Assembly (NCBI GenBank): GCA_000469685.2
Contig: LS997567.1
Location: forward strand, 16,376,712 to 16,440,711
Source: Haemonchus contortus
Taxonomy: Eukaryota; Nematoda; Chromadorea; Rhabditida; Trichostrongylidae
Length of the DNA stretch: 64,000 nucleotides
Direction of reading: 5' to 3'
Shown here: positions 1 through 11,232 of the stretch, piece by piece
How the letters are laid out: the number at the start of each line of letters is the position of its first letter
Position numbering within the stretch: the first letter of the stretch is position 1
The notes under the pieces: generated by a model
What the model was told of the DNA's origin: nothing
The model's database searches: none
The model's input: the letters and a program-made list of their open reading frames with translations, nothing else
Position numbers and translations under genes: made by a program

Positions 1-11
1 AGCCACGGCCA

Positions 12-75
12 AGTTGATACAATATTGATTCGGCTGACGTTTCGGCCAGTCGCATTCATCAGAGCCTAGAAGCTA
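12..75 (-). repeat. Penelope-like 3' terminus fragment
   Basis: The stretch around 22-50 (AATATTGATTC, then GACGTTTCGGCCAG) resembles the outer end of the Penelope-like element arm at 51653-51685. Only about 60 bases are shared, so it would be a short relic of a related element cut by the window edge. Confidence 0.3.
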
Positions 76-555
76 AAAAACATTTGAGACTCATCCTGAC
101 CAAACGACGTTTAGACCTCAGCTTAGTTTAAGTGTGGCCTATAGATATCTAGGGAAGTATTGCAAATCACGACAGGTAACCCACCCTAGATGTCAAAAGA
201 AGACCGTTGACCCTCCTTTTTTGAGATGCTTATTTAAGCTATTCGCAGTAGGTGGGCCCGAGTGTCCTGACCCCTGCCTCCGAAGCCGGTTGCAATTGAA
301 AACTATAACCCCCGTTTTTTTGCAAAAAAAAGACTACGGAAGTGAACGTGATGCTGCAACGCACCTGATTGACTGCGGGATGAATTTTCTAGTTCGAAAT
401 ATTCCTGATGGCATCTGATTGCTGAAACCTCATCTTTAACTTTTTTTGATCCCTAGATATTTTGAAACGGCTCGCGATAAGGAAAGTGGACTTCTACAGA
501 CGCACACAATATACTGAAGGTTTAACCTAAGTATACCGGATGTAGTGTTCGAATG
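76..555. other. No recognised gene
   Basis: Mixed-composition sequence. One 94-codon plus-strand frame (134-418) has no recognisable domain and no convincing splice context. I see nothing else in it. Confidence 0.5.
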
Positions 556-880
556 TTCTTAACGCTGGTAGTACTGTGCAGGAGCGACATGAGTAAAAGA
601 CACGCGTGTCTACTAGTTGGGATGGGAGCGAAGCTGACCTCTTCAGTCGGTGATTATGGAGAGATCACAGAAACTTCTAAAAGAAATTCCCTACAATCAG
701 GTAAGTGTCAAAAAATAATAATTGATTCAAAAATACATCCATAGAAGGGTCAGTAAAAGACGAACTCGAGATAGAGCAAAAGCTCACGAAAAGCGACAAA
801 TGCGCCAGGTTCGAAAGAACCGCCAAACTCGAAGGAAACATGAAGTAACACAACAATGACATAAAAACAAAAAACAATAA
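556..880 (+). repeat. Dispersed repeat with Arg/Lys-rich frame
   Basis: This segment is repeated in inverted orientation at 22286-22620. In the plus-strand frame through 757-855 the two copies differ mostly at third codon positions and keep the peptide AHEKRQMR (SHEKRQMR in the other copy) within a strongly basic stretch. That pattern suggests descent from a protein-coding sequence. The family is not recognised. Here the frame closes at a TGA near 857; the other copy has two additional in-frame stops. Confidence 0.5.
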
Positions 881-1322
881 AAATACAAAATGTAGGACAT
901 ACTAACTGGCCTATTACAAGAGAAGAATACAAGGCCGCAGTGGTCATCCAATATGAGATGAAATCCTATCCGTTTCTGAACCCATGAGGGACTTGCCTCT
1001 CCCTTAAATATCAAGTTGATGCATAATTATTGCGGTTTCATTTTCAGCAAACATCAACAATGAATTTTCAACAAAGATATGTACACGCAATTACTCCGGA
1101 ACGTATCCACCACCTACGACAACTTGCTATGCTGTCAGACTCCACATGCGAAGAAGTTTCGATTCTTGGAGGCGATCCACGCCTTGACATCGGCCATCGA
1201 GCCATCCATTTCGCAGTAAGTTCTGTTCGCTAGCCAATCTTTCAACGAACGGTTGACGTGATAATTCATAGGTTTTTCTGTGGGTGAATATGGCGGGTTC
1301 AAGAGCAAATCTCATTCCTTAA
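656..1322 (+). CDS. Candidate three-exon small gene, function unknown
   Basis: Possible exons are 656-700 (ATG start, ending CAG before GTAAGTG), 1048-1215 (after CATTTTCAG, ending GCA before GTAAGTT) and 1272-1322 (after ATTCATAG, ending TAA). All three joins are phase 0 and give about 87 residues. The middle exon is exactly 56 open codons bounded by two strong nematode splice signals, which is the best evidence. No domain is recognised. The first exon overlaps the dispersed repeat at 556-880, so the gene may be a decaying family member or a chance arrangement. The promoter and 5' end are not visible. Confidence 0.3.
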
Positions 1323-1744
1323 TTGGCTTCGGCTGATAGTTTCATCGCTGAAAAGTTGAGATCGCGCAATGACTCTGCCACCTTCCAACCTTTTCGTAGT
1401 AGAGCATAATGTGGCGAATATTAAAATGACTTTCTAGACTCATTTCTATTGAGGAAAGCGGGAATATTATTCCTATTGAATCCCGAATTCAATATTCAAA
1501 TTATGTCGATAGAAAAGAAGCCCGCAAAAAAAATCCGCAAGAATGATGCATCGACCTAATACTTAATGGAAGATAGCAAAAACCTTAGCTGCTTTCTGTT
1601 CTTTAAGAGATCAGGAGGACCTATTCTACTAGTTGTGTTGGTTTGACAAATTTCGGTCCTGACTTCTAAGCCAGAATGCTGCTCAGACTGTTAAATTAAG
1701 AACTTTATCCGGCAACTACTGATCAAATGATTGATGAATGCTTC
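1323..1744. other. No recognised gene
   Basis: AT-rich sequence without a supported frame, repeat or splice pair. Confidence 0.5.
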
Positions 1745-3340
1745 CTGACATCATTTCCTTCTTCTTGCTCCCCCTAGCGTTAATCTCGCTCCGCCGCGGG
1801 GTCCGCTATTCGCGTCGATCGCCATCATTTCGTTCTATCTACGGCATGTTCTGCCATCACCTTGGCTTCGGCGAGATCCTTCTTGATCACGTCGCCCCAT
1901 CTCTTCTTTGGGGCACCTAGGGGTCAGCAGAGTGGAGCTGTCTTTCATAGGTTTCACTTACGGGCCAACACTCGCTACCGTAAAGCATTGTTGGCCTCAC
2001 CACTGTCCGATACACCTTCCCTTGAGCGCCGTGGAGCACCGACAGTCGCAGAGGATATCGGTGGACTCCCTTCACTTCATCAATGCTGCGTTTAGTCAAG
2101 ATTTTTCGGTCTGGCCCACGCTATCATCAGCGGCTAGATCACTTCCCAGTTACCGGAAGTCCTAAACCGCTTTCGAAGGCTTCCCCGACGTATAGACGGT
2201 TGACTACGTGCATTCTCCGGAGTTGAGGAACTTCGTCTTTTTCACGTTCAGCCGTAGCCCATTCTCCGTCAACACTTTCTGCCATTTCTACAGCATGTCT
2301 TGGAGTTCTTGTTTGCTCTCCGCTATAAGCGCGATGTCATCAGCATAGAGGAGAATTGTCAGTGGTCCATCCACGAGCTCTTTCGTGATGACGTCCATTG
2401 TAAGCAGGAAGAGGAACGGGCTCAAAGCTGATTCCTAGTGTACCCCAACAGTAGCATCTATTTCTCAGGTTCAGCCGTGTGGAATGCGTATGTCGTGGAG
2501 TCGTTGCACATTTCCTTGACCAGAGAGATATGTGTTCTGGAAGTTTCGTTTTCGGAGCGCTCTCCGTAGGAATTGGCGCAGGAGTGGTCGAATGCTTTCT
2601 TCAGACTAAAGAAGGCTACATAGCAAGGTCTACGTTCCGCTCGATACTTCTCCATTACTTGTCCAGCTATGAAGAGGGCAGCCGTTGTAGACCTTTCAGG
2701 CATGAAGCCGAACTGATCTGAAATCGAGACCACATCCCTCAATTTTGAGTCGATCACCATGTAAAATTTCGTAGTGTGAGCATTCAACCTGATCCCACAT
2801 TAAGGTCGCCCTTCTATCCGCCATTTGGTCGCCCTTCTGCTTGAAGATGGAACTGGTAGCACTGCTCCTCTGTGCATCTGGGATTCCTCCTTCAGCGGTC
2901 ACAGTGATCAGGAATAGGGTGAGCCGCTTTATACAGTGCATCTCGAGCGTCTTCCGCACTTCAATTGGTACCTCATACGGACCAGATGCCTTCCCAACCT
3001 TCATCTTTTCTACTGCACTGAGTACCTCATCCTCTGACAACAGTTTGGTGGGACCAGTCATTGCCTTTAGTTTGGAGCTGTTACATGGGTGAATTCTTCG
3101 TTTAGATGCCTGCCGAAGAATTTTTTCCACCTACGTCTGACCTGACCGGACTTCCTCAGGATAGAACAGGACACCCTCGCTGTTCCTTACGGATTCACCA
3201 TCCCGCTGTCCTCAATAGCTCGGCGCTACGTTTTCGCTAGCTGGAAGAAAAAATTCTCGTCGTCTCGGCCATCGAATTCTCATATAAGGCATCCATCGGG
3301 TGTGGTGCAATTGAATCGAAATAGTCGCTTCAGGTCAGGG
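1745..3340 (-). pseudogene. RTE-type retrotransposon reverse transcriptase, degenerate
   Basis: Read on the minus strand this is a 5'-truncated RTE-clade LINE without an endonuclease. In order: a WKKFFGRHLNEEF pre-RT motif near 3110; LLSEDEVLSAVEKMKVGKASG near 3040; the PER-ST-A and LKKAFD motifs of RT block A near 2600-2690; the catalytic YADD box at 2347-2336; the thumb-to-connection motif KVYRTVVRPTMLYGSECW near 2010; and a terminal KKRWGDVIKKDLAE-like tail with ADPA near 1760-1900. Several frameshifts and stops separate these blocks, so it is a dead copy. Antisense frames in this interval are shadows. It ends near 1745 with no clear tail repeat. Confidence 0.85.
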
Positions 3341-3439
3341 AGACGCAGTGAGCAAAGTGATGTATCAGAGTGCAGCAGCAAGTATGAATTACAGGAGCTA
3401 ATGAACTACCAATAGAATCATGCAAAAATAATCCTACTA

Positions 3440-4317
3440 TTAGGTTGGCAAATAAGTCATGCGACAAAATAGAGGCCCTTTTTAAATTATTCCTAAATTT
3501 TTTTCATATCAATGTTCAGAAAAATATTTACCGAAGAAGTCAACAACCTTCTTTTATCCTTTGAGCCAATCGCTGATGCCATCTGTTCAGGAGTGAGGGA
3601 GCTGTGACTCAAAGAAATAAAATTTACTGCCGTTTTTTGATCACATTAAGTTACGAATTTCTTTTCCACAACCGGATGCTCAAAAAGGCGGAGCACGTGG
3701 TAGTTAAAAGGGGGAACACTCCGGAAGTACGACTGATGGGTAACCTGGAACCAAGCGGGATCGGTGAACTTATGATGTGGGTCTAAAGCGAATTTTCGAC
3801 GTGCGTTGTCCCCCTGTAGGGACCTGATTTACGGTTTGATCGTCCTTCTCTAACCCAGTTGGCCGAATAAAAGGGATCACAGGGATAAGTGATACCTGTG
3901 TCCATCTAGTCTGCGTTTAGCACCTCATAGTGGAAGGATTCCTTCAGATTCCATTAAATCAAGGGACGATGCTTGCGTTACTCCTGAGGCTTGTATCTCC
4001 TGCAGCGGAGCGATACAACCAATTGCTGACCGTCGATCGGTGAGCACTGCTAGCATAGAATAGATTGCTGATATTACGAGCCACTACATCCGCGTTTTTT
4101 CCTTTGCGTGCTCGGTAGAGGGTGATGATACGAATCGGGCGGTGACCATTCATTGACCGTAATGCTGCGAAAGCCCTACGCGTGCCCCTATTTACTCATG
4201 TGTTGAATGCCCGGGGAATGTCCTACACGTTTATCACCCTTGCTATTGTGTTCACACTGTTGATACGAATTTTCAACGCTTCAATTTTTTTGTCGCAGGA
4301 CTTATTTGCCAACCTAA
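3440..4317 (-). mobile_element. mariner-derived non-autonomous element, copy A
   Basis: Terminal inverted repeats of about 28 bases begin TTAGGTTGGCAAATAAGTC on both ends (one mismatch), flanked by TA at 3438-3439 and 4318-4319, the usual mariner target duplication. At 878 bp it is shorter than an autonomous mariner (about 1.3 kb). The minus strand at 4153-4000 still encodes the N-terminal helix-turn-helix of a mariner transposase (ARNISNLF, AHRSTVSNW, GDTSL), but no CDEKW or catalytic DD34D region remains. Copies B (12579-13469) and C (51860-52723) have the same size and internal sequence. Confidence 0.88.
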
Positions 4318-7300
4318 TATATATATATACATATATATATAACGCGCTAAGTGTGTCTGTGTGTTGTGTATGTGTTGAGTGTATGTGTTATGTGTATGTG
4401 TTGTGTCTGTATGTGTTCTGTGTATGTGTTGTGTCTGTATGTGTTGTGTGTGTTGTGTGCGTGTGTTGTGTGTATGTGTTGTGTGGATGTGTTGTGTGTG
4501 TGTGTGTTGTGTGCGTGTGTTGTATGTATATGTTGTGTGTATGTATGTGTTGTGTGTATGTGTTGTGTGTATGTGTTATGTGTGTATATGTTGTGTGTGT
4601 GTTGTGTGTAGGGTTGAGTGTATGTGTTGTGCGGATGTTGTGTGAATGTGTTGTGTGTCTATGTGTGTTATGAGTGTTGTGTATCTGTTGTGTGTATGTG
4701 CTGTGTGTGTTGTGTGTGTATGTGTTGTGTGTGTGTCGTGTGTGTATGTTTTGTGTGTATGTGTTGTGTATATGTGTTGTGTGTGTTATGTGTGTGTTGT
4801 GTGTATGTATGTGTTGTGTCTATGTGTTGTGCATGTGTTGTGTATGTGTTGTGTGTATGTGTTATGTGTGTATATGTTGTGTGTTGTGTGTATGTGTTAT
4901 GTGTGTATATGTTGTGTGTTGTGTGTATGTGTTGTGTGTATGTGTTGCGTGTGTATGTTTTGTGTATTTGTGTTATGTGTATGTGTTGTGTCTGTATGTG
5001 TTGCGTGTATGTGTTGTGTGTGTATGTGTTCTGTGTGTGTTGTGTGTGTGTTTTGTGTGTGTTGTGTGTGTATGTTGTGTGTGTGTCGTGTGTGTATGTT
5101 TTGTGTGTGTATGTGTTGTGTGTATGTGTTGTGTGTGTTATGTGTGTGTTGTATGTATGTATGTGTTGTGTCTATGTGTTGTGTCTATGTGTTGTGCATG
5201 TGTTGTGTATGTGTTGTGTGTATGTGTTGTGTGTATGTGTCGTGTGTGTTGTGTGTATGTGTTGTGTGTGTGTCGTGTGTATGTGTTTTGTGTGTATGTG
5301 TTGTGTGTATGTGTTGTGTGTGTTATGTGTGTTGTGTGTATGCATGTGTTGTGTCTATGTGTTGTGTATGTGTTGTGTATGTGTTGTGTGTATGTGTTGC
5401 GTGTATGTGTTGTGTGTGTGTTGTGTGTATGTATGTGTTGTGTATGTATGTGTTGTGTGTATGTGTTGTGTGTATGTGTTGTGTGTATGTGTTATGTGTG
5501 TATGTGTTGTGTGTGAATGTGTTGTGTGTATATGTAGTGTGTGTGTGTATGTACGTGTTGTGTGTGTGTTGTATGTGTTGTGTGTATGTGTTGTGTGTAT
5601 GTGTTGCGAGGGTATGTGTTTTGTGCATTTGTGTTGTGTGTATGTGTTGTGTGTGTGTATAAGTTGTGTGTATGTGTTGTTTGTGTATATGTTGTGTGTG
5701 TATGTGTTGTGTGTGTATGTGTTGTGTGTATGTATGTGTTGTGTGTGCTGTGTGTGTATGTGTTGTGTGTGTGTTGCGTGTATGTATGTGTTGTGTGTAT
5801 GTATGTGCTGTATGTATGTGTTGTATGTGATATGTGTGTATGTGTTGTGTCTGTATGTGTTGCGTGTATGTGTTGTGTGTGTATGTGTTCTGTGTGTGTT
5901 GTGTGTGTGTTTTGTGTGTGTTGTGTGTGTATGTTGTGTGTGTGTCGTGTGTGTATGTTTTGTGTGTGTATGTGTTGTGTGTATGTGTTGTGTGTGTTAT
6001 GTGTGTGTTGTATGTATGTATGTGTTGTGTCTATGTGTTGTGTCTATGTGTTGTGCATGTGTTGTGTATGTGTTGTGTGTATGTGTTGTGTGTATGTGTC
6101 GTGTGTGTTGTGTGTATGTGTTGTGTGTGTGTCGTGTGTATGTGTTTTGTGTGTATGTGTTGTGTGTATGTGTTGTGTGTGTTATGTGTGTTGTGTGTTT
6201 GCATGTGTTGTGTCTATGTGTTGTGTATGTGTTGTGTATGTGTTGTGTGTATGTGTTGCGTGTATGTGTTGTGTGTGTGTTGTGTGTATGTATGTGTTGT
6301 GTATGTATGTGTTGTGTGTATGTGTTGTGTGTATGTGTTGTGTGTATGTGTTATGTGTGTATGTGTTGTGTGTGAATGTGTTGTGTGTATATGTAGTGTG
6401 TGTGTGTATGTACGTGTTGTGTGTGTGTTGTATGTGTTGTGTGTATGTGTTGTGTGTATGTGTTGCGAGGGTATGTGTTTTGTGCATTTGTGTTGTGTGT
6501 ATGTGTTGTGTGTGTGTATAAGTTGTGTGTATGTGTTGTTTGTGTATATGTTGTGTGTGTATGTGTTGTGTGTGTATGTGTTGTGTGTATGTATGTGTTG
6601 TGTGTGCTGTGTGTGTATGTGTTGTGTGTGTGTTGCGTGTATGTATGTGTTGTGTGTATGTATGTGCTGTATGTATGTGTTGTATGTGATATGTGTGTAT
6701 GTGTTGTGTGTGTATGTGTTGTGTGTATGTGTTGTGTGTATGTGTTATGTGTGTATGGGTTGTGTGTATGTATGTGTTGTGTGTATGTGTTTTGTGTATT
6801 TGTGTTATGTGTATGTGTTGTGTCTGTATGTGTTGTGTGTATGTGTTGTGTCTGTATGTAATGTGTGTATGTGTTGTGTGTATGTGTTTTGTGTGTGTGT
6901 TGTGTGTGTGTTGAGTGTATCTGTTGTGCGTATGTTGTGTGAATATGTTGTGTGTCTGTGTGTGTTATGTATGTTGTGTATGTGTTGAGTGTATGTATGT
7001 GTTGTGTGTATGTATGTGTTGTGTGTATGTGTTTTCTGTATGTATTGTGTGTGTATGTGTTGTGTGTGTATGTGTTGTGTGTATGTATGTGGTTGGTGGT
7101 GTGCTGTGTGTGGTATGTGTTGTGTGTGTATTATTGTGCTTGTGTGTTGTGTCTGTGGTGTATGTGAGATATGTGTGTATGGTTGTTGTTGTGTGTATGT
7201 TGTGTGTATTTGTTGTTGTGTAAATTGTGTTAATGTGTGGTATGGTTGTGTGTATTGTATGTGTTGTGTGTATGTATGTTGTTGTGTGTGTTTGTGGTTA

Positions 7301-10300
7301 TGTGTTTGTGTGTATGTGTTGTGTGTAATGTGTTGTGTGTAGGATTTTTGTGTATGTATTGTGTGTGTATTTGTTTGTTGTATGGTGTTTTTGTGTTGTG
7401 TGTTATGTGTTTGTGTGTATGCGTTGTGTTATGTGTTGGTGTGGTATGTGTTGTTGTATGTGTTGTGTGTATGTGTTATGTGTGTATTGTGTTGTGGTTG
7501 TGTATGTGTTGTGTGTATGTGTTTTGTGTGTGTGTGTGTGGTGTATGTTTGAGTGTATGGTGTTGCTGCGTAATGTTGTGGAATGTGTTTGTGTGTCGTG
7601 TGTTATGTTGTTGTCGTATGTGTTGTTTAATGTATGTGTTGTGTGTAATTGTGGTTGTGTTATGTTGTTTGTGAATGTAAGTGTTGTGTTGTATGTATGT
7701 GCTGTGTGTCTTGAGTGTGTATGTGTTGTGTGTATGTGTTGTGTGTATGTGTTATGTGTGTGTGTTGTGTGTGTGTTGAGTGTATCTGTTGTGCGTATGT
7801 TGTGTGAATATGTTGTGTGTCTGTGTGTGTTATGTATGTTGTGTATGTGTTGAGTGTATGTATGTGTTGTGTGTATGTATGTGTTGTGTGTATGTGTTTT
7901 CTGTATGTATTGTGTGTATGTGTTGTGTGTATGTATGTGTTGTGTGTGCTGTGTGTGTATGTGTTGTGTGTGTTGCGTGTATGTATGTGTTGTGTGTATG
8001 TATGTGCTGTGTGTATGTGTTGTGTGTATGTGATATGTGTGTATGTGTTGTGTGTGTATGTGTTGTGTGTATGTGTTGTGTGTATGTGTTATGTGTGTAT
8101 GGGTTGTGTGTATGTATGTGTTGCGTGTATGTATGTGTTGTGTGTATGTATGTGCTGTGTGTATGTGTTGTGTGTATGTGATATGTGTGTATGTGTTGTG
8201 TGTGTATGTGTTGTGTGTATGTGTTGTGTGTATGTGTTATGTGTGTATGGGTTGTGTGTATGTATGTATTGTGTGTATGTATGTGTTGTGTGTGTTGTGT
8301 GTATATGTGTTGTGTGTGTATGCGTTGTGTGTATGTGTTGTGTGTATGTGTTATGTGTGTGTGTTGTGTGTGTGTTGAGTGTATCTGTTGTGCGTATGTT
8401 GTGTGAATATGTTGTGTGTCTGTGTGTGTTATGTATGTTGTGTATGTGTTGAGTGTATGTATGTGTTGTGTGTATGTATGTGTTGTGTGTATGTGTTTTC
8501 TGTATGTATTGTGTGTATGTGTTGTGTGTATGTATGTGTTGTGTGTGCTGTGTGTGTATGTGTTGTGTGTGTTGCGTGTATGTATGTGTTGTGTGTATGT
8601 ATGTGCTGTGTGTATGTGTTTTCTGTATGTATTGTGTGTGTATGTGTTGTGTGTATGTATGTGTTGTGTGTGCTGTGTGTATGTGTTGTGTGTGTTGCGT
8701 GTATGTATGTGTTGTGTGTATGTATGTGCTGTGTGTATGTGTTGTGTGTATGTGATATGTGTGTATGTGTTGTGTGTGTATGTGTTGTGTGTATGTGTTG
8801 TGTGTATGTGTTATGTGTGTATGGGTTGTGTGTATGTATGTGTTGTGTGTATGTATGTGTTGTGTGTGTTGTGTGTGTATGTGTTGTGTGTATGTGTTGT
8901 GTGTATGTGTTGTGTGTATGTGTTGTGTGTATGTATGTGCTGTGTGTATGTGTTGTGTGTATGTGATATGTGTGTATGTGTTGTGTGTGTATGTGTTGTG
9001 TGTATGTGTTGTGTGTATGTGTTATGTGTGTATGGGTTGTGTGTATGTATGTGTTGTGTGTGTTGTGTGTGTATGTGTTGTGTGTATGTGTTGTGTGTAT
9101 GTGTTGTGTGTATGTGTTTTGTGTGTGTGTTGTGTGTATGTGTTGTGTGTATGGGTTTTGTGTATGTATTGTGTGTGTATGTGTTGTGTGTATGTGTTTT
9201 GTGTGTGTGTTGTGTGTATGTGTTGTGTGTGTATGCGTTGTGTGTATGTGTTGTGTGTATGTGTTGTGTGTATGTGTTGTGTGTATGTGTTATGTGTGTA
9301 TGTGTTGTGTGTGTATGTGTTGTGTGTATGTGTTTTGTGTGTGTGTTGTGTGTGTATGTGTTGAGTGTATGTGTTGTGCGTATGTTGTGTGAATGTGTTG
9401 TGTGTCTGTGTGTTATGTTTGTTGTGTATGTGTTGTGTGTATGTATGTGTTGTGTGTATGTGTTGTGTGTATGTGTTGTGTGAATGTAAGTGTTGTGTTG
9501 TATGTATGTGCTGTGTGTCTTGAGTGTGTATGTGTTGTGTGTATGTGTTGTGTGTATGTGTTATGTGTGTATGTGTTGTGTGTGTATGTGTTGTGTGTAT
9601 GTGTTGAGTGTATGTGTTGTGCGTATGTTGTGTGAATGTATTGTTTGTCTATGTGTGTTATGTGTGTTGTGTATCTGTTGTGTGTTGTGTGTGTATGTGT
9701 TGTGTGTATGTGTTGTATGTGTTGTGTGTATGTGCATTGTGTGTATGTGTTGTGTGTGTATGTGTTGTGTGTATGTGTTGTGTGTATATGTGTCTGTGTC
9801 CGTGTATGTGTTGTGTGTATGTGTTGTATGTGTTGTGTGTATGTGCTTTGTGTGTATGTGTTGTGTGTGTATGTGTTGTGTGTATGTGTTGTGTGTATAT
9901 GTGTTTTGTGTGTGTGTGTTGTGTGTATGTGTGTTGTGTGTGTATGTGTTGTGTGTATGTGTTGTGTGTATGTGTGTTGTGTGTATGTGTTGTGTGTATG
10001 TGTTGTATGTGTTGTGTGTATGTGCTTTGTGTGTATGTGTTGTGTGTGTATGTGTTGTGTGTATGTGTTGTGTGTGTATGTGTTTTGCGTGTGTGTTGTG
10101 TGTATGTGTTGTGTGTATGTGTTGTATGTGTTGTGTGTATGTGCATTGTGTGTATGTGTTGTGTGTGTATGTGTTGTGTGTATGTGTTGTGTGTATATGT
10201 GTCTGTGTCCGTGTATGTGTTGTGTGTATGTGTTGTATGTGTTGTGTGTATGTGCTTTGTGTGTATGTGTTGTGTGTGTATGTGTTGTGTGTATGTGTTG

Positions 10301-11232
10301 TGTGTATATGTGTTTTGTGTGTGTGTGTTGTGTGTATATGTGTCTGTGTCCGTGTATGTGTTGTGTGTGTGTTGTATGTGTTGTGTGTATGTGCTTTGTG
10401 TGTATGTGTTGTGTGTGTATGTGTTGTGTGTATGTGTTGTGTGTATATGTGTTTTGTGTGTGTGTGTTGTGTGTATGTGTGTTGTGTGTGTATGTGTTGT
10501 GTGTATGTGTTGTATGTGTTGTGTGTATGTGCTTTGTGTGTATGTGTTGTGTGTGTATGTGTTGTGTGTATGTGTTGTGTGTATATGTGTTTTGTGTGTG
10601 TGTGTGTTGTGTGTATGTGTGTTGTGTGTGTATGTGTTGTGTGTATGTGTTGTGTGTATGTGTTGTGTGTATGTGTGTTGTGTGTATGTGTTGTGTGTAT
10701 GTGTTGTATGTGTTGTGTGTATGTGCTTTGTGTGTGTGTTGTGTGTGTATGTGTTGTGTGTATGTGTTGTGTGTATGTGTTTTGCGTGTGTGTTGTGTGT
10801 ATGTGTTGTGTGTATGTGTTGTATGTGTTGTGTGTATGTGCTTTGTGTGTATGTGTTGTGTGTGTATGTGTTGTGTGTATGTGTTGTGTGTATATGTGTC
10901 TGTGTCCGTGTCTGTGTGTGTGTATGTGTTGTGTGTATGTGTTGTATGTGTTGTGTGTATGTGCTTTGTGTGTATGTGTTGTGTGTGTATGTGTTGTGTG
11001 TATGTGTTGTGTGTGTATGTGTTTTGCGTGTGTGTTGTGTGTATGTGTTGTGTGTATGTGTTGTATGTGTTGTGTGTATGTGCTTTGTGTGTATGTGTTG
11101 TGTGTGTATGTGTTGTGTGGATGTGTTGTGTGTATATGTGTCTGTGTCCGTGTCTGTGTGTGTGTATGTGTTGTGTGTATGTGTTGTATGTATGTGTTGT
11201 GTGTATGTGTTGTGTGTATGTGTATGTGCTGT
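4318..11232. repeat. 6.9-kb TGTGTATG minisatellite/microsatellite
   Basis: After about 30 bases of TA repeat, the sequence is almost entirely TGTGTATGTGT-type units (G, T and A on the plus strand). It starts at the TA flank of mariner copy A and ends abruptly at unique sequence near 11232. Rare variant units (TGCGTGT, TGAATGT, TCTGTATG) mark higher-order repeats. One block containing TGAGTGTATCTGTTGTGCG recurs near 6911, 7777 and 8376. The block 7085-7690 is much more irregular than its surroundings. Open Cys/Val-rich or Thr/His-rich frames over 500 codons arise from the repeat and are not genes. Confidence 0.97.
4982..6699. repeat. 859-bp tandem duplication within the array
   Basis: Sequence 4982-5840 is repeated at 5841-6699 with an exact offset of 859 bases. 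Rare variant units occur in the same order and only a change near 5341/6200 (GTGTATGC versus GTGTTTGC) was noticed. Near identity indicates a recent unequal exchange or an assembly duplication. Confidence 0.85.
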
